DNA from: Dichotomocladium elegans
Taxonomy: Eukaryota; Mucoromycota; Mucoromycetes; Mucorales; Lichtheimiaceae
Length of the DNA stretch: 64,000 nt
Assembly (NCBI GenBank): GCA_025716815.1
Contig: JAIXMN010000012.1
Location: 248,001-312,000 of the forward strand
Direction of reading: 5' to 3'
Shown: positions 11,441-24,712 of the stretch, piece by piece
How positions within the stretch are numbered: the first letter of the stretch is position 1
Layout: each line of letters begins with the position of its first letter
Notes under the pieces: generated by a model
Told to the model about the DNA's origin: nothing
The model's database searches: none
Seen by the model: only the letters and a program-made list of their open reading frames with translations
Translations under genes and position numbers: made by a program

Positions 11441-13440
11441 AACTATGATCCGACTAGTGATAATTCTACAGAGACAATCACAACATGTATATGGATATGA
11501 ATATGTTAAGAAGGTAGGAAAAAGAGCGAATCTGAGAAAAACATCGGATCCCAGATTTCTTTGGATATGTTGAAAGAATTATCAAGATACAAACGGCGTT
11601 ACACCTTTATGCAATCATGCAGTATTAGGTCGGACCTCGGGTAAAACGAAGAATTAGACTCAATAATTATGTGGTGTGAATGATCACTTGTCTGCTTGTA
11701 TGAAGCAACTCATCAGCGAAACAGATGAAAAAAGCCATGTCATGCTGTCAGTTCTGTATAGAGTGTATGTTTGTTTATCATTAATTACACACATGTTCAT
11801 TAATATGAGACATGCTGTAATGATCTTAATACACAGTCCGTGGCGCAGAACAACACGGACTCTCTTGCTGTCTCGTGATCAGATAACGACACTTCGCTGT
11901 CATATTCTGATAAATTGGATTGTCCTTGTTGCAATGGTTTGCAGCTGAGCCATAGCCTGTGTATATCTTAATTATCATGATGACTATATGAAAGATCAAA
12001 GACCCCTTTAAACTTATCTGCCACAAAACTGTGGTCCGATATACAAGAAGGATCTTGAAATAGCAGTGATGAGACTCGTATTTGTGAATCCTGTGAAAAG
12101 GATATCATCTGATATACCGTGATACTTGTTCCATAAATAATAGAGAGTCTGAGTGAACTACGTCCTCTTTATCAAATCCATTATTACCCCTCTTTCCATG
12201 GGCTATCCGGTATGGACCTTTATCGACTTGCTTATTATTTGAATCTAACACCTTCTGTCTTTTGTAAAACGACTAATCGTACTCGTGCTTGATGAGTCAT
12301 GGAATCGAGGCCAAAACCAAATCGCATCATCCGGTGGGCCGCGATTTGGCTGCTTTTGGGCAGAAGCTTCCCTTCAGTTTTTTTTTTGCAGTTTGTGTTG
12401 CCTGTCCCTGCCCCTGTCGTCGCTTCGCCCTTGCTTACATTTAAGGTGCTCCTCCGCACCCGCCCGGTGTAATTTACCGATGCCCCCGCCTTTCGCCGGT
12501 TTCATGTCCACTATTGTATCCCCAGTGTGCCTCTGCCGTTGCTTCTGGCGTTCGCTCGTGCAGCTTTATAGTTCTGTAGGGAAAAATATTATAAAATCCG
12601 AAAATCTGTATATTAGACACCAAATTTCCTATAGTGTAGGCTATTAAAGTAGTAAGTAATTGCCTTCTGATAGGGTCACTGCCGAGACACCCACATCCAC
12701 TAGATATGTCAATTATTACAGAGGAGGAACCAAAGCGTCGCAAATGCAGAGTGAATATCATTAGCAATCTCGTCTCGAGTAAATATTGTTTCTTATCAAA
12801 CTACAATGTCATTAAAAAGAACATTACAACTCTTGACACAGATGGTCGCCGTCGACGCTGGAAGGAGGAACACTCTCTTCTGTGTCTCTGGGAACTCCAG
12901 GCCTAAACGCGGTGCCATCAAAAGTTCTGATACACCAAACCGTAGCAGGGTGAGGTCCGCAAGACCAAAACGTAAGGACGGTTACCACAGAAGCTTAAGG
13001 GTATGGATCCTTAGTTCCTCTTGCTAGGGATGAAGGCCTTGTTGCCTTCAAACACATGCCTTTGGCAGTACTGAATTTATAGTCGCATGCATACCCGTTA
13101 GTCAACAGAAATATCAGCCCCCTTTTAAGTCTTCAACTTACCCCGAAAATAACTAGGTGTACCATTGCGGTAACAAGGGCGGAGGAGGGAGGAAAGGAAG
13201 GAGCCGGAGCTGTTGAGCATCGATGGCGGATGCGACTGCGGAAGGGTTAGTGGAAGGAACGAGAAGGGGCGACGACGGACCAGCAACAACACCAGCAGCA
13301 GAAGCATCAGGGAAGCAACGGAGGAAGCAGACGAAGACTAAAGCATCTTGGCGAAGCCATGGTGAGAGACCTGCGCGCGTGTGCAGCCAAACCACGGACC
13401 CACCCAAAGCCCATATCCTCTCCTTTCGAGGTACTTGAGT
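11441..13440. other. gene-poor stretch between two transposon remnants
   Basis: About 2 kb with no convincing exon on either strand. Open frames here are short and lack any family signature. Sequence quality resembles old, decayed repeat DNA. Confidence 0.4.
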
Positions 13441-14750
13441 TAGGCTGATATTGTTATCTACAGAGGATTTGGAATATTAGAAGATCGCAGAATGGAACAA
13501 AGGTAACTTATTGCATTTACTTTGCTCTTGACCACTGACCAAAACTGCTCAATTGGATTGAGTTCAGGCGAGTATGGTGGAAGATAAGCACATCGATATC
13601 CTCGACACTCGATGTATTCAGAGATATCCTGAGCCGTATGGATAGGTTCATTATCCATTACCAAATAATGACCCTTCATATGTTCATACTTATCCATCTC
13701 ACCCATCATAGACTTAAGGAAGCTGAGATAATATCCAGTTATAGTTCCTCTGATCATAACTTCAGATTGACCTGCCTTCTTTCTTTTGTTGATTGGTGGC
13801 TGCGGGAGTCACACACAACATTTGATGATCCCCAATGCTGAGATTGCTTCCAAGATTGTGGTTGTCTTTGCTCTTGTCTTTGGTATTGTGACCACTGCAG
13901 CGGTCACTTTCTTGGACCATGCCATGTTCTGTTTTATATTAATATGGAATCCAGCCTTGTCAAGGAAACGCAGTTTTTTCTAAAGTCGATGTCGGTCCTG
14001 TCCCATCTGCGCGCCCAGTCAAGGTGCTCTTGGATCTTTGCAGTGCTATTCCTGTCTACAGGCTGAAACAGAGCCATTTTCAATGACAAATTGCATTCGT
14101 TTTTCATAAATCGATGGAGCGTCGCTTTAGATACTTTGAGACCTTCAAATCTTTGAACATGGATCCCTAGCTGTTTTGCAGCAGTGGATGCTCTCAAGAT
14201 CTTCTCGAACATCGGTTTGAACAATCTCATCTTGTCTTGGTCAGTGTACACTGTGTAAGTGCGCTTGATCCCCGCTTCTTCCATCCAAATGTCTGTGTCC
14301 TTTCGCTTGGGAATGTGTGTGGTAATTATCTCTGCAAGATATGCTGCGCAGATATTCAGTGTGAGGACAAACGGAATTGCAGAGAGTACATTTCTTCAAC
14401 AACGACATAGTCTATAGGTTCAGGACAGCCACGCTCATCAACGACGTGACGTTGGCCATCTTCGTCGAAAAATAGGTTGCTCATTTCAGAATGTAAAAGT
14501 GTATAAAAGAAATGGAAGCGACATGTTTCGGTGGATGCATGTCACATTTGATTTGCCATCGTGCGTATTCAGGGCAAACCGCAATTTTGTTTTATGATGC
14601 TGCGACTTCAGAACTGGCAGGGGTGCAACTTTGATTTTGGAAAGGTTGTATATCTCGAAGATGAGGGCCTGTATGTCCATTGTTAAGCTTTCACTGTTGC
14701 TATTATTGTAACTTATAAGTATGGTCTTGAGCACTGATTTGGTGTATTAT
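13441..14750 (-). mobile_element. degenerate Tc1/mariner-like element, copy 2
   Basis: Same family as copy 1, opposite strand. Reading leftward: 5' non-coding flank (about 14700-14485), an N-terminal segment from the ATG at 14484 (MSNLFFDEDGQRHVVDERGC), a stop, then HTH and linker (14284-13934). The second part of the DDE domain is at 13757-13458, containing LVMDNEPIH and LPPYSPELNPIEQFW. The first catalytic block is damaged (DIDFRKNCVSLTRLDS where the family has an Asp-Glu pair). Homology to copy 1 stops soon after the final catalytic Glu, so the 3' end looks truncated. Confidence 0.8.
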
Positions 14751-15226
14751 GGACAGATTTATGATAGAGACATCATGATTTGTTTAGAGGTTCACGGGCG
14801 TCTTCTGTTTGCAGTTCTGCATCGACATTTTTGGTGAAGATCATGCTTCTTTATTCTTTGTAATCACAGTATGTGCGGTTGCTGCAGAGCACCAGTCCAT
14901 ATGCGGGCCATGGATGCCTTTAATTATCCTATCCAACACAAGGATAGCATAAAACACTGCGACGACGAGCATCTTGTCAGACCGACTATGAACAAAGCGG
15001 CCCAGGCCCAATTTGAGTGTTACGCCTGCGCGTATAAATAGAAAGAGCCTTTTTTATACATTTTCAACCACCGCTTGTAATACCCGTTTAATGTAATATA
15101 CCTTCACTGAAGGCCGCTATTTTTTCTTTTTTTGGTCTCTCAACTCCTCCTCTCCTTTCTCAACCCCTTCTTTCCCTTTCCTTTCTTTATACTCAACGTC
15201 AGTAGGCCACGGCACAAACTCGACTA
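14751..15226. other. upstream region of the secreted repeat-protein gene
   Basis: No gene seen. A strongly pyrimidine-rich mRNA-sense tract (about 15120-15195) precedes the start codon at 15227, a common fungal promoter/5'-leader pattern. Confidence 0.4.
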
Positions 15227-17543
15227 ATGAGGTTCGACAACTTGGCTAGTCTATCCGCGATAGCAGCGTTCCTGTTGCAAATGGGAACCTTTGTCAACGC
15301 CAATCCCTTATTTGTTGATACTCCCTCATCCCCCGTCCATTCGAACGATGCCGCCAATGCCGATTCATGCCAAGGTACTGCTGACAGTCTCCATTCGCAA
15401 CTCATTTCTATATAAAAACGCGCAAGAGTCCAAAAATAGTGCTGACTCTTAAGATCCCACACCATTTTCATAGATGTCCGCATTACGTTTCCTGCCTCAT
15501 CAGGTACAACCTCAAAAGCTCCTAAAGTGCCAATATATCCTGTGTCACCTAGTTTTTTCCATTTATAACTAAAACCATCGCTTTTCTATGGATCACCCGC
15601 AGATATCGTATTTGAAAACAGCTCCATGCACGTTGTTGCCTGGCAATTACCGCAAAATACTTTCAAGCAGGTCAATCTGACTCTGGTTAACGAAGAAAAC
15701 AGCAATGACATTGTTTATCTTGGACAATACGGTATAATATTACACAGCTGCGGTGATGTCTGACTATATTTGCTTACTGACGGCTACTAGATGCCAACCG
15801 AGGAGCATCAAACGAGACCAATTTTCTTGTCACTAATCCTGGTAAACATACTACTAATCTATCTGCAAGACACAGAGGAAGCTCATCGACGGCATTTGAC
15901 GATTTTAGGCAATTACCATGTCAATCTCGTGACCTTGGGTGGCCCCGCATCTTGCCAGACGTCTTCGATCCCATTCGCTATCAAACCTTCATCTCAGAAG
16001 GTGCAGCAAGAGGAACATGTCGCTCACGTTGATGCCGAAAAAACCGATGAAGTTATCAAAGATATCCGCCAATCTTCGTCAAAATCCAATGAGCAACATA
16101 ATGATGACGTTCAGAAGCAAAACTGGGAAGCCGCACTGAAAGAAATCGATGCCTACCTTAAACAGTCTAAAGCAAAGAGTCATTCGAATGAAGAGGCTCA
16201 GGGCACGACCGGGCATGATGGTGGATATCCCACTTTTGATCAGTTCATTCAGGTACACGAGCAGATTGGCAGCAGCGTCGGAAATCGAAACTTAAACGGA
16301 TTCATAGGATCTCGAGCAGGATTACCACAAATATATCCACAAAAACAAGGAAACAGAAGATCAAGTGATCAACCACAAGAATGATGCCGATCAGAATGAG
16401 TTGCATAGCGATAGCCCCTACTTTACAAATACCGACCGCCGCACCCATGTTAGCGACCATCTCAACGCTGAAATCGACATACTTGCTGGGTCGACCAAGC
16501 ATAATGACGATGGACACAGTGTCCATCCTAACAACCACCTGGACGCTGAACTCAACGATCTTATGAACCAAATCAAGTCGCAGTCAAAGGACCACTCGCA
16601 TGTTGATGCCGAAGTCAACGAAGCAATGAGTAAAATAAAATCCCAATCCAGCGATCATGAGCATTTGGACGCCGATATTAATGCCATCATCGCCGAGCTC
16701 AAGTCGGAGACATCGCAGCCCAGCAATAACAATCATCTCGACGCCGAAATAGATGAGGTGATCCGCAATATCAAAGGTCATTCGAATGCTGGGGAAGAAA
16801 TTCATAACGACCGCCTTAATGCTGAGCTGAACAGCATGTTTGAAACCCACGATGACGGTGATTGGTCAATTGAAGAGATTCACCAGGATGTAGAATGGAT
16901 AGACCAAAGCGTAGTGCCTGATCATTCCAATGAGGGACAATGGATTGCTGAAGAAGTCGACCCCAATGCAGTATACTATGATCACAAGGACAGCGTTGAG
17001 ATGGCCGAGGAGAAAGATTTTGATCATTCGAATATTGGAGAATGGATTGCAGAAGAGATTCAGCAGACTCCTGAACCAAAGGAAACTGAGAACCATATGG
17101 ATGCTGCTACTGGTGAATGGTTTGAGGTTGGATCTGCACCTGTTGTTCCTGACCATTCGAATGCTGGTGAATGGGTCGCTGAAGAAATTGATGACGAAGA
17201 GACTCATCATCGTGACGCGCAGTGGTTCGACGAACATACCGATGCCGAGCCGACTTGGTCTGCCGAGGATGTCAATCACAGCGATGAAGAGCCTGTCTGG
17301 ATCGCAAACGAAGCCGAACACAAGAACGCAGGCCCCATGTGGATTGGTGAACCAGCCGAACATTCTGATTCTGAACCGGCTTGGATGGCAGAGGAGGAGA
17401 GCCATCCCAATGCCGAGCCTAACTGGGTTGCTGAGCAAGTTGGGCACTCTGATAGTGAACCTGGATGGGTCGCTGAAGATGGTAGCACCCGGCATTTGGA
17501 TGACAATATTGCCATCTACTCTGCAGAGGAGCTGATCAACTAG
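15227..17543 (+). CDS. secreted acidic repeat protein of unknown function
   Basis: Not assigned to a known family. Five exons: 15227-15374, 15603-15731, 15791-15841, 15870-16252, 16308-17543; all GT-AG, phase closed, 648 residues. A signal peptide is clear (MRFDNLASLSAIAAFLLQMG then TFVNA). Residues about 45-150 form a compact domain with possible N-glycosylation sites (NSS, NLT, NET) and the line VVAWQLPQNTFKQVNLTLVN. It vaguely recalls beta-sandwich Kre9/Knh1-type wall proteins, but this is weak. The rest is low-complexity and very acidic, built from two repeat classes. Class A is about six copies of an H-L-D-A-E-I/L-N unit, often with an I-K-S-Q-S tail. Class B is about nine copies of an H-S-N/D-x-G/E-x-W-I/V-A-E-E unit. 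No membrane anchor is seen at the C-terminus. The 55-nt fourth intron is essential: without it the frame stops at 16384. Confidence 0.75.
16430..17500 (+). repeat. in-gene tandem amino-acid repeats (two classes)
   Basis: Within exon 5. Class A (about 16455-16840) has a period near 20-26 codons centred on HLDAEI/HVDAEV/HLDADI. Class B (about 16915-17480) has a period near 18-30 codons centred on DHSN.GEWIAEEI and its variants HSDSEP.WVAE. Units diverge at DNA level, so this is an old internal expansion rather than a fresh satellite. Confidence 0.85.
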
Positions 17544-18221
17544 AGAGAATCCCACGCTTCTCCACACTTTTATGAACTTCCTCGCTCTATCACTTCCACC
17601 TTCCTTGTCCCATACCCTATCCTCCACTCCCAGCCTTTTCTTCGATTGTTTTGATGTACTTTTTTTGGAAATATATACGTGTCCGCGCATACCACACCGA
17701 ACAAAACACATAGCTACTAGGTACAGACTTCCCGATTTTTTTTTTCCAAAAAAATTAAACCTAGTATATAATATTGTAGGCCGACACTATTTTCAAACAT
17801 TCTCACACAGTCAAATACGTTATATCAGCATCCTTTGACTAACTCACCCGATATCCGCTGCTTCGAATCCACAAGCCGAACGAAAAACAAAAAGAAATGC
17901 TCCATTGGGTGGCAGCTCTATGCCTTATCGATCTTGGGCAAGACTGGTTTCACGAGGTTATCACCAAGGGCCCTTGTATGCAATAAAGAAGTTGATGGAG
18001 CAGCGAGTTCATAAAAAGACAACGATTAATGATGTCCACTACGACCTTCGACAACCATCACCGAGTTTAGTTATTACTAACAGAATGAACAAAAAAAATT
18101 GCGGGGAGTGCCTGTACATAAATAATGCTAATGGGGAAAGAAGGAAAGAAAGAAAAAGCAGGAATAGGGAGGTCCATGATTTTTTGCTGCGCTGCAGGAT
18201 GTGTATGTGATGATGCTTATT
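17544..18221. other. convergent 3' flanks
   Basis: Lies between the stop of the secreted repeat protein and the stop of the SEC2 gene, which face each other. No coding exon recognised; presumed 3' UTRs and terminators. Confidence 0.4.
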
Positions 18222-19686
18222 TTACGATGCGATTTCAGGGTGCTGGGACTGAATGGGAGTTGTTGGACCGGTAGACAGAGACGCGTCCGAGATGTACGCG
18301 TCATCGAGGATTGTATCGAGCGGTTTGGTTGCCTTTCCTATAGCGTCAGGTTCAAGCCCAATATTATCGAGCATGATAGGCAAAGCGCCCATGCTGTAGA
18401 GTACAGTCAGCTAAAAATACTCATTCGTCGTGTCTCCACCAAACATACCGAGAATAAAACATCTGCAGACGAAGCCGGATATTTTCTGTATACAAATCAT
18501 CAATAGCACGGTCGGCATATAGATTCATTTGTATATTGCGGACAAAGACATAGAACTCGCATACTGCGACTAAACGGTCACGACAGTACTGATCAATAGG
18601 TGCCCATTCATCCATCTCGTCGACGCGGAAACGATATTTTAGCGGCGAATGATCAGCTGACCGTCCACAAGCCATACAGACTGGGCTATGGAGTTGCGAA
18701 CCATGGTTATTTGACGAAAACCGTTCCCATAGCGGACGTGCAGTGGTTGCTGAAGAGAAAGTGGAGACTGGCGTAGGAATATCCTGGTGGTTATGTTCGA
18801 TAAAACATGGCTGACGCGAGAGGAAGGTATTTAGTTTCTTAGCTGACAGTCGGGATTGCGGACCAAAGCGAAGACAAGGCAAGACATCTTCAGCCAGACA
18901 ATGATTCATGTAAGCAGACTGGCTGATTTTTTTCGTGCGACTAGATCGCACAAACTCCCGGAAGGACTCCAGCTGAAATTCGTCAATCGACATGATTGGC
19001 TGAGTTACTGGCGCCGAAGGAGGAGGCGGCGGCATCGATGCGGTTCTGGACTGTTGCTGCTGAAGTTGCTGTTGCTGGCTTCCGTGATTCTGCTGTTGTT
19101 CTGTGGTTGCTCTACATCGGCTATTATAGAGATTGTTGGCCGATGCTCGCTTGACATGGAGCTGCTTGAGATCCATCCGCGCTCGAATGATCACTTGCGA
19201 ATCCTGACGCTTCTCTTCTTTCATCATGCGCTCACGGAGCTCCTGGAGCTGGCTTTTCTCGGCTTTCAGATGTTCTTCGGCCTCCTGTAACTGCTGCGAA
19301 AGCAACCATTTTTCTCGTTTCTCGGCAGCGACCATACCATTTGCTTGCTCAAAGAGCTTGCAACTCAATTCCTCGAGCTCGTGTTCCACAAGATCCTTTT
19401 CATGCTGAACTTCAGCAACGCGATTGATCCCAGAGACGTACTTTTGATTCAATGTTTCCAAGTCTTGCTGTAAACGCTCCACCACTTCGTTCTTTTCTTG
19501 CAATTCCGCTTTCAAACGTTCGATTTCAGCGGCAGCGGCAGCGGCAGCGGCAGCGGAGACATCGGCGACCTGAGACGCTTCGTTGTTGACAATGAGAGAG
19601 CGATGACAGTGAATGCATTGACCTTTTTCGTTGACAATGTCCGCGCAAGGGCATGAGCCGTTATTATTGGATGTTACACTGCACAT
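18222..19686 (-). CDS. SEC2: Sec2/Rabin8-type Rab guanine nucleotide exchange factor
   Basis: Activates the Rab GTPase of post-Golgi secretory vesicles (Sec4/Rab8), driving polarised exocytosis at hyphal tips. Two exons, 19686-18449 and 18393-18222; 469 residues. The N-terminus has a paired-cysteine segment (CPCADIVNEKGQCIHCHRS), then an Ala run and a long coiled coil (about 55-190). Within it, ELEELSCKLFEQANGMVAAEKRE is the conserved Sec2 GEF core, where Rab binding occurs in the family. A Gln/Pro-rich linker leads to a C-terminal helical region (CRDRLVAVCEFYVFVRNI) resembling Rabin8. The GTATGT donor inside the codon before RMGALPIMLDN was chosen because reading on gives a stop nine codons later, while the spliced frame continues to a natural end. 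An open frame upstream of 19686 is hydrophobic UTR-like sequence and was not used. Confidence 0.88.
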
Positions 19687-21295
19687 TAGGCCTATAATGG
19701 GGTAATGCCGATGTAATAAAGAAAAGAATGAGGAGTTGTGAATGAATGGAATTGAGAATGGGAAAGCTAGGGAGCGGATAGGGTGGAGTGGGGTGTTGTA
19801 GGTCCGAGGGAAAGGGGAGAGACGAGTGGTGGGTGTGAGCGTATGTATGGGGGAGGAGGATGCTAGAAAATAGATTAAAGATAAAGGTAAATATGAAAAG
19901 AAATTCAGAACAAACACAGTTAGTCGGGCTATTTTTACTCTCTTTTTTTCACGCTATGGCTAACCACGTTCTTTCGTTTATTCGGAATAATTACGAAAAA
20001 TTATGCAGCGTATCCTCATGCTCCCTTTTTTCCTAACGATCCAGATATCACTTTTTGGCTGGACAGGCCGCGGGAGGGGTGAAGAAGAACTTGATCCGTA
20101 TACTACTCATAATGCTTATCAAGCTTGGACCCGTACCCTCCGGGTCTTTATTCTGTTTAATGCGTGCCACATGACGGCCGTCAAAAGCATGTAATACGTG
20201 GTCATGTACTACCCTTCCGAAGGTCAGCCACTTTTTCCGTCTTATATTGCTTGTGGCACCGGTTGCTCGAACCGGAAAAAGACCGGTGTCCTTGGGGGAA
20301 TGGGTTATTATCAAGTTTGCATGACTTTTAAGAAATAGACACCCATGCCCATCTTTAACGCTTTTTCTTTCTTCTAATGCAACTTACCACTTGCCACCCA
20401 CTGTCGCATTAATTAAGAAAGGGAAGATAAACTATCGCTGAATGTTTCACCAGATCTCCCTAAACCTATTGAATAAAATGGCCGATCTAATCTGCTCTAC
20501 TATACGGTAATTCTTATTTCCCCAATAAGCAGAACATGAAAGATCCAAAGTGTATCACACTGGGGAAAAACAAGATCCACATCCACTCAATGATTATATG
20601 TTCATTTGTGGAATTTCATAGTAAAGAAAATACGGATTGAGTGTAATAAGGGCTTGTTCTCGACGGACATGGTCAAAAATTAAACTTCTTTGGTTTTAAA
20701 AACCTCCTTTTTTTATATTTATAAAAAAGAATTCACTTCATCATCGGCTTTATTTTGTGCAGAGCTCTCCTTTTTTTTCTGCAAATCGCACATTCATTAC
20801 CTTAAAAACGTGTCTCAGTTATGTGTACTCGTCCTTAAAGCTCTCAGTTTCCTTCTGTCGATCTCAAAAGGCCGAAGATCACAGCATTCACGAACCTTGC
20901 ACACGCAGGACACCAGCACCACATCATATTTACATAATCTACGCGCGACTACTGTACTATGTACGATCCCAATCTTGACGCGCCCTCGAACAAGAACGAA
21001 TTTCTAATAGCGATGGACTCAGTCTAATTGAAATTCCCTTGCTCTACTTGGATAGCCTAACCAATTACGACTGACGGATGCTGTTTTACGTCATAATCCC
21101 ACGTTTGAATATGAAAATATTTTCGCGGTTAGGGTCCAAACGTGTCGTAAAACTGAACTCATTTTGATCGGAAAACGTCACACAAGAGTATTTAATGCAA
21201 GACCCTTGGGTGGATGTTTTTGGTACGCATCTTGAAGTCTTTTCCTCCACCCCTGTACTTTGTATTATCTCTTGTTCCTTTAGCTTACAACAACA
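19687..21295. other. intergenic, divergent SEC2 / ZWF1 promoters
   Basis: About 1.6 kb with no recognised exon. Contains a GC-rich hairpin near 20255-20300 (two CACCGGT-type arms) that resembles a tRNA T-arm only superficially. An AT-rich block with T runs lies near 20680-20790. Confidence 0.4.
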
Positions 21296-23048
21296 ATGTC
21301 GAATACCGATAGTTCTCATCTCAAAAGCGAAGTCGATAAACGAATGCAAGGCGCCGCCACCATCATTGGTACAGTGGAAGCAGACTTGATTTCTGCTCTA
21401 ATATGTAACCTTTCAATGTCGGCCGGACAACACCTGCTTACATATATACATTAGTCTTTGGTGCATCAGGAGACCTTGCTGGCAAAAAAACGTACCCAGC
21501 CATATACAATCTTCTTCATACGGATTTACTACCAGAAAAGACCTTCATCATCGGATACGCTCGGTCGGACCTGTCGCGCGAGGAATACCTTAGCCGCATC
21601 ACAGCCCACTTAAAAAATGGCAGCGACAAGGATAAGAAAAAGTTCTCTGATATGACGGACTACTTTCATGGGCAATACGATCAAGAGGATTCGTACAAGA
21701 AGCTGAGCGAACATATTACTAAGCTTGAAGATGAGCGTGGCATTAAAAAGGGTCAACGGAACCGAATCTTTTATATGGCCGTTCCTCCATCGGTGTTTGT
21801 GCCCGTAGCAAAAAATATTCGTGAAAACTTATGCACTGATGAAGGCATCAACTCGATTGTCGTCGAAAAGCCGTTTGGAAAGGATCTCGAGAGTTCAACC
21901 GCCCTTTCAAAAGATCTTGGTGCGCTTTTTAAGGAAGAAGAGGTGTGTATGCTTGCGTGTGTGGAGCATGACCCGTCTACCGGTCCATACTGGGAAGAAG
22001 TCAACTGAGCATGGATCTAGATTTACCGAATTGACCATTACCTTGGAAAGGAAATGGTCAAAAATGTGATGAATCTTCGCTTTGCAAACATGTTCTTGAG
22101 CCCTATGTGGTGTTCCGAAAGTATTGATAATATCCAGATCACACTCAAAGAACCATTTGGTACCGAGGGTCGAGGTGGCTATTTTGATGAGTACAACATC
22201 ATCCGCGACGTTATGCAGAATCGTAAGTGATAAGAGAGAACAAGAAAATTGGTGTTTCGAAATCTATACGCTTGTAACTTACTTGCATTTGTGTAGATCT
22301 GCTCCAGGTATTCTCGCTTATTGCCATGGAGAAACCGAAAGGCAAAGATCCAAAATCTATTCGTGATGCTAAAGTCCAATTGCTTCGCGAGACTCGACCC
22401 ATCGACATTAAGGACACGCTACTGGGACAATATATCTCCAATGGAGATAAGCCAGGCTATAAAGACGATGAAACGGTGTCTGACGACAGCATTTCCCCTA
22501 CGTATGCCGCACTTGTGTTATGGGTCGACAACAAACGCTGGAAGAACGTTCCATTTATTCTCAAGGCCGGCAAAGCTGTTGACACAGCCAAGGTCGACGT
22601 GCGCATCCAATTCAAGGACGTGCCAGAAGGCCTCTTTACTGGTTCGGCGCGGGACGAGCTCGTTTTGCGTATCCAACCCGACGAGGCGATCTACTTTAAG
22701 TTCAACAGCAAGAGCCCTGGCTTGTCAGACAGCAACATCATGACTGACCTCGATTTAACTTACAAAGACCGCTACAAGGATATGCGTATCCCCGATGCAT
22801 ACGAGGGCTTGATTCTCGATGTAATGCGCGGCGATCATTCGAAGTTTGTACGCGACGATGAACTAGACGCGGCATGGAAAATCTTCACCCCAATTCTGCA
22901 TCAAATTGAAAAGGAAAGAATTAAGCCCCATCCGTACAAGTACGGGACGCGTGGTCCGGATGGTCTCGATGATTTTGTTGCGCGTTACGGTTTTAAACGG
23001 CATGTTAACACGCGATATGAATGGCCGGTTCAAAGTGTTTCAAAATAA
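21296..23048 (+). CDS. ZWF1: glucose-6-phosphate 1-dehydrogenase
   Basis: First and NADPH-producing step of the oxidative pentose phosphate pathway: glucose 6-phosphate plus NADP+ to 6-phosphogluconolactone, in the cytosol. Four exons: 21296-21368, 21455-21942, 22021-22222, 22297-23048; 504 residues, the normal eukaryotic length. The dinucleotide fold has GASGDLA (27-33). The active-site signature RIDHYLGKE (190-198), with the substrate-binding Lys and catalytic His, opens exon 3. [18 protein letters not shown] ([12 protein letters not shown]) and [12 protein letters not shown] blocks follow. The first intron sits within the leader just before VFGASGDL, and its removal restores the family N-terminus. 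All splice junctions are canonical. Confidence 0.97.
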
Positions 23049-24712
23049 AAGAAATGCATGAGAGTTTCCTATATGCTGGCACAGCCCCATACCATCCAGC
23101 CGCCCTATCCCACAACATCTCTTAATGAATAATATCTCTGGATACATATCGCCCTCTCACAATCCCGATCGTGATTAGACTGTAGCAACCGTATAATAAA
23201 CAAACACGGGTTGACTGCCTGGACGGTCCTGAACAGCGTATTGCCTTTATTCGATCCTCGTCTGCCTTAATGCGCACTTCATGTTGTGCTCATCAATTTT
23301 GGTAATTGTGGGTTTTATAAAAGCTTATCCTTTCACAAGAGCGCCTGGTATCCCAGACAAAGTGATTATTATCAGAAAACAAAAAGATGCTCTGTTACTT
23401 TATGAAAGCTGTCGAATAATAGCTCTGACATGAACATTGAACGATGGGAAGAGACTCGTTCTCATTTTAAGCAACGAAAGCAGTCCTAGAGCTGATAATA
23501 AAAGGACACTTCTTCCATGGCCTCCTCTGCATAAGCCTTACAGGACCTGAATGGGATCCATTTCAAGATACTTTTAGATTCACCCAATCTTTATGTGTGA
23601 CGCCATTGGCGATATTCCCTTCGAAACGTATTTATCTTTATATCATATACATATTCAGAAAGAATTTATGATCCTACTCGCTTCAATTTGGATTGGTCGT
23701 AGCCGGATCATCATTCACCTAGAAAGAAGGCATATTCCTGCGCAGAACCTAACCAATAATAAAACGCCGTTGTCGGGGCCTGTAGCCTCGCAGAAGGTAA
23801 TTTAAGGCTCACCATCGGCTGGCTTGACCAATTAGGCAATCCAGTCTTGTAAAGTTTAAATCGCTCGTTCTGTGTACATATTGACGTCCAAGGAAATATC
23901 CCCCAGCAATAGGGTGCTCGCTACTAGGCTACCAGATCATTGTTACGACGTAGACAATCGCAAGTACGTGGCCATATGCTCCAATTTCCCCCTGTGTCTT
24001 AATTCAGTTCCCCACCCCCTTTGTGAGCCTAGGTCTACTGCTGAGCCTTGCGGCGCCTGAATGCTTGCAGCTGTCTCATTGATGGACAACTTGGGTAGGT
24101 TTGCCCGTCAAGTCAGAAATATGTAACGAGGAGGACCAGGATCATCTTCCCCGAATTGCATGAATTGCGGTGATATCTTATTTGACTCTGAACCGAAGGT
24201 TTCTGTTTCGCCCAATGCCAAGAACGAGGTAGTACGCACTTACATCAGTGCAGTACATTAATCTTAACACAGTAGTAGTTCGTTTTCAAACTTTTGCGCA
24301 CTATCACATCTGCGCCCCCAACTTTTTTTTCTTTATTCGTGGCCGCCTGTCCCCCATTAACCATGATGCTTACTTGTTTCTTGCATATCCAACACATGGT
24401 CAAGTAGCAGAAAATAAGTAACAGGCCATAATGCCGCAGCTGCCGTGAAACATCGGAACAACTTGTGCAAGCAGTGCTGCTGGCGTTGTCCAATCGCGCT
24501 CCCAAATACGTCGGCTCCACGCTTTCTCCATCTTTAACCTTACTGTAACAAAAACACGTGACAACATATCCAAGTGTACAAGCTTGTTATATCCCTCCTA
24601 CCTTTTCCGCCCCCTCTTTCCTCTTCCACTTTTCTTTTGCTTGTTTTGCCTTTTCAAACCTTTCGCCACACACTTAGAACGTTGCAGCAGAAACATCGCG
24701 CTTCGTCAAACA
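23049..24712. other. intergenic
   Basis: About 1.66 kb between ZWF1 and the HSF-type gene. Only short open frames without family signatures. Expected to hold the ZWF1 3' UTR and the HSF promoter; no GAA/TTC heat-shock-element array was obvious by eye. Confidence 0.4.

Noticed and set aside
12706..13438. Short open frames such as 12706-12906 and 13223-13438
   Set aside because: No family signature, poor composition, no splice partners; they lie in decayed intertransposon DNA.
16365..16384. Two separate genes at 15.8-16.4 and 16.4-17.5 kb
   Set aside because: A 55-nt GT-AG intron (16253-16307) joins them in phase 0 to one continuous repeat protein.
19687..19917. N-terminal extension of SEC2 with a hydrophobic leader
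   Set aside because: The codons ahead of the ATG at 19686 are low-complexity Ser/Pro/Phe sequence typical of pyrimidine-rich 5' UTR read backwards; Sec2 is a cytosolic protein.
20235..20310. tRNA-like hairpin (GGTTCGA within complementary CACCGGT arms)
   Set aside because: The T-loop length is wrong and no D-arm, anticodon arm or matching acceptor stem could be drawn on either strand.
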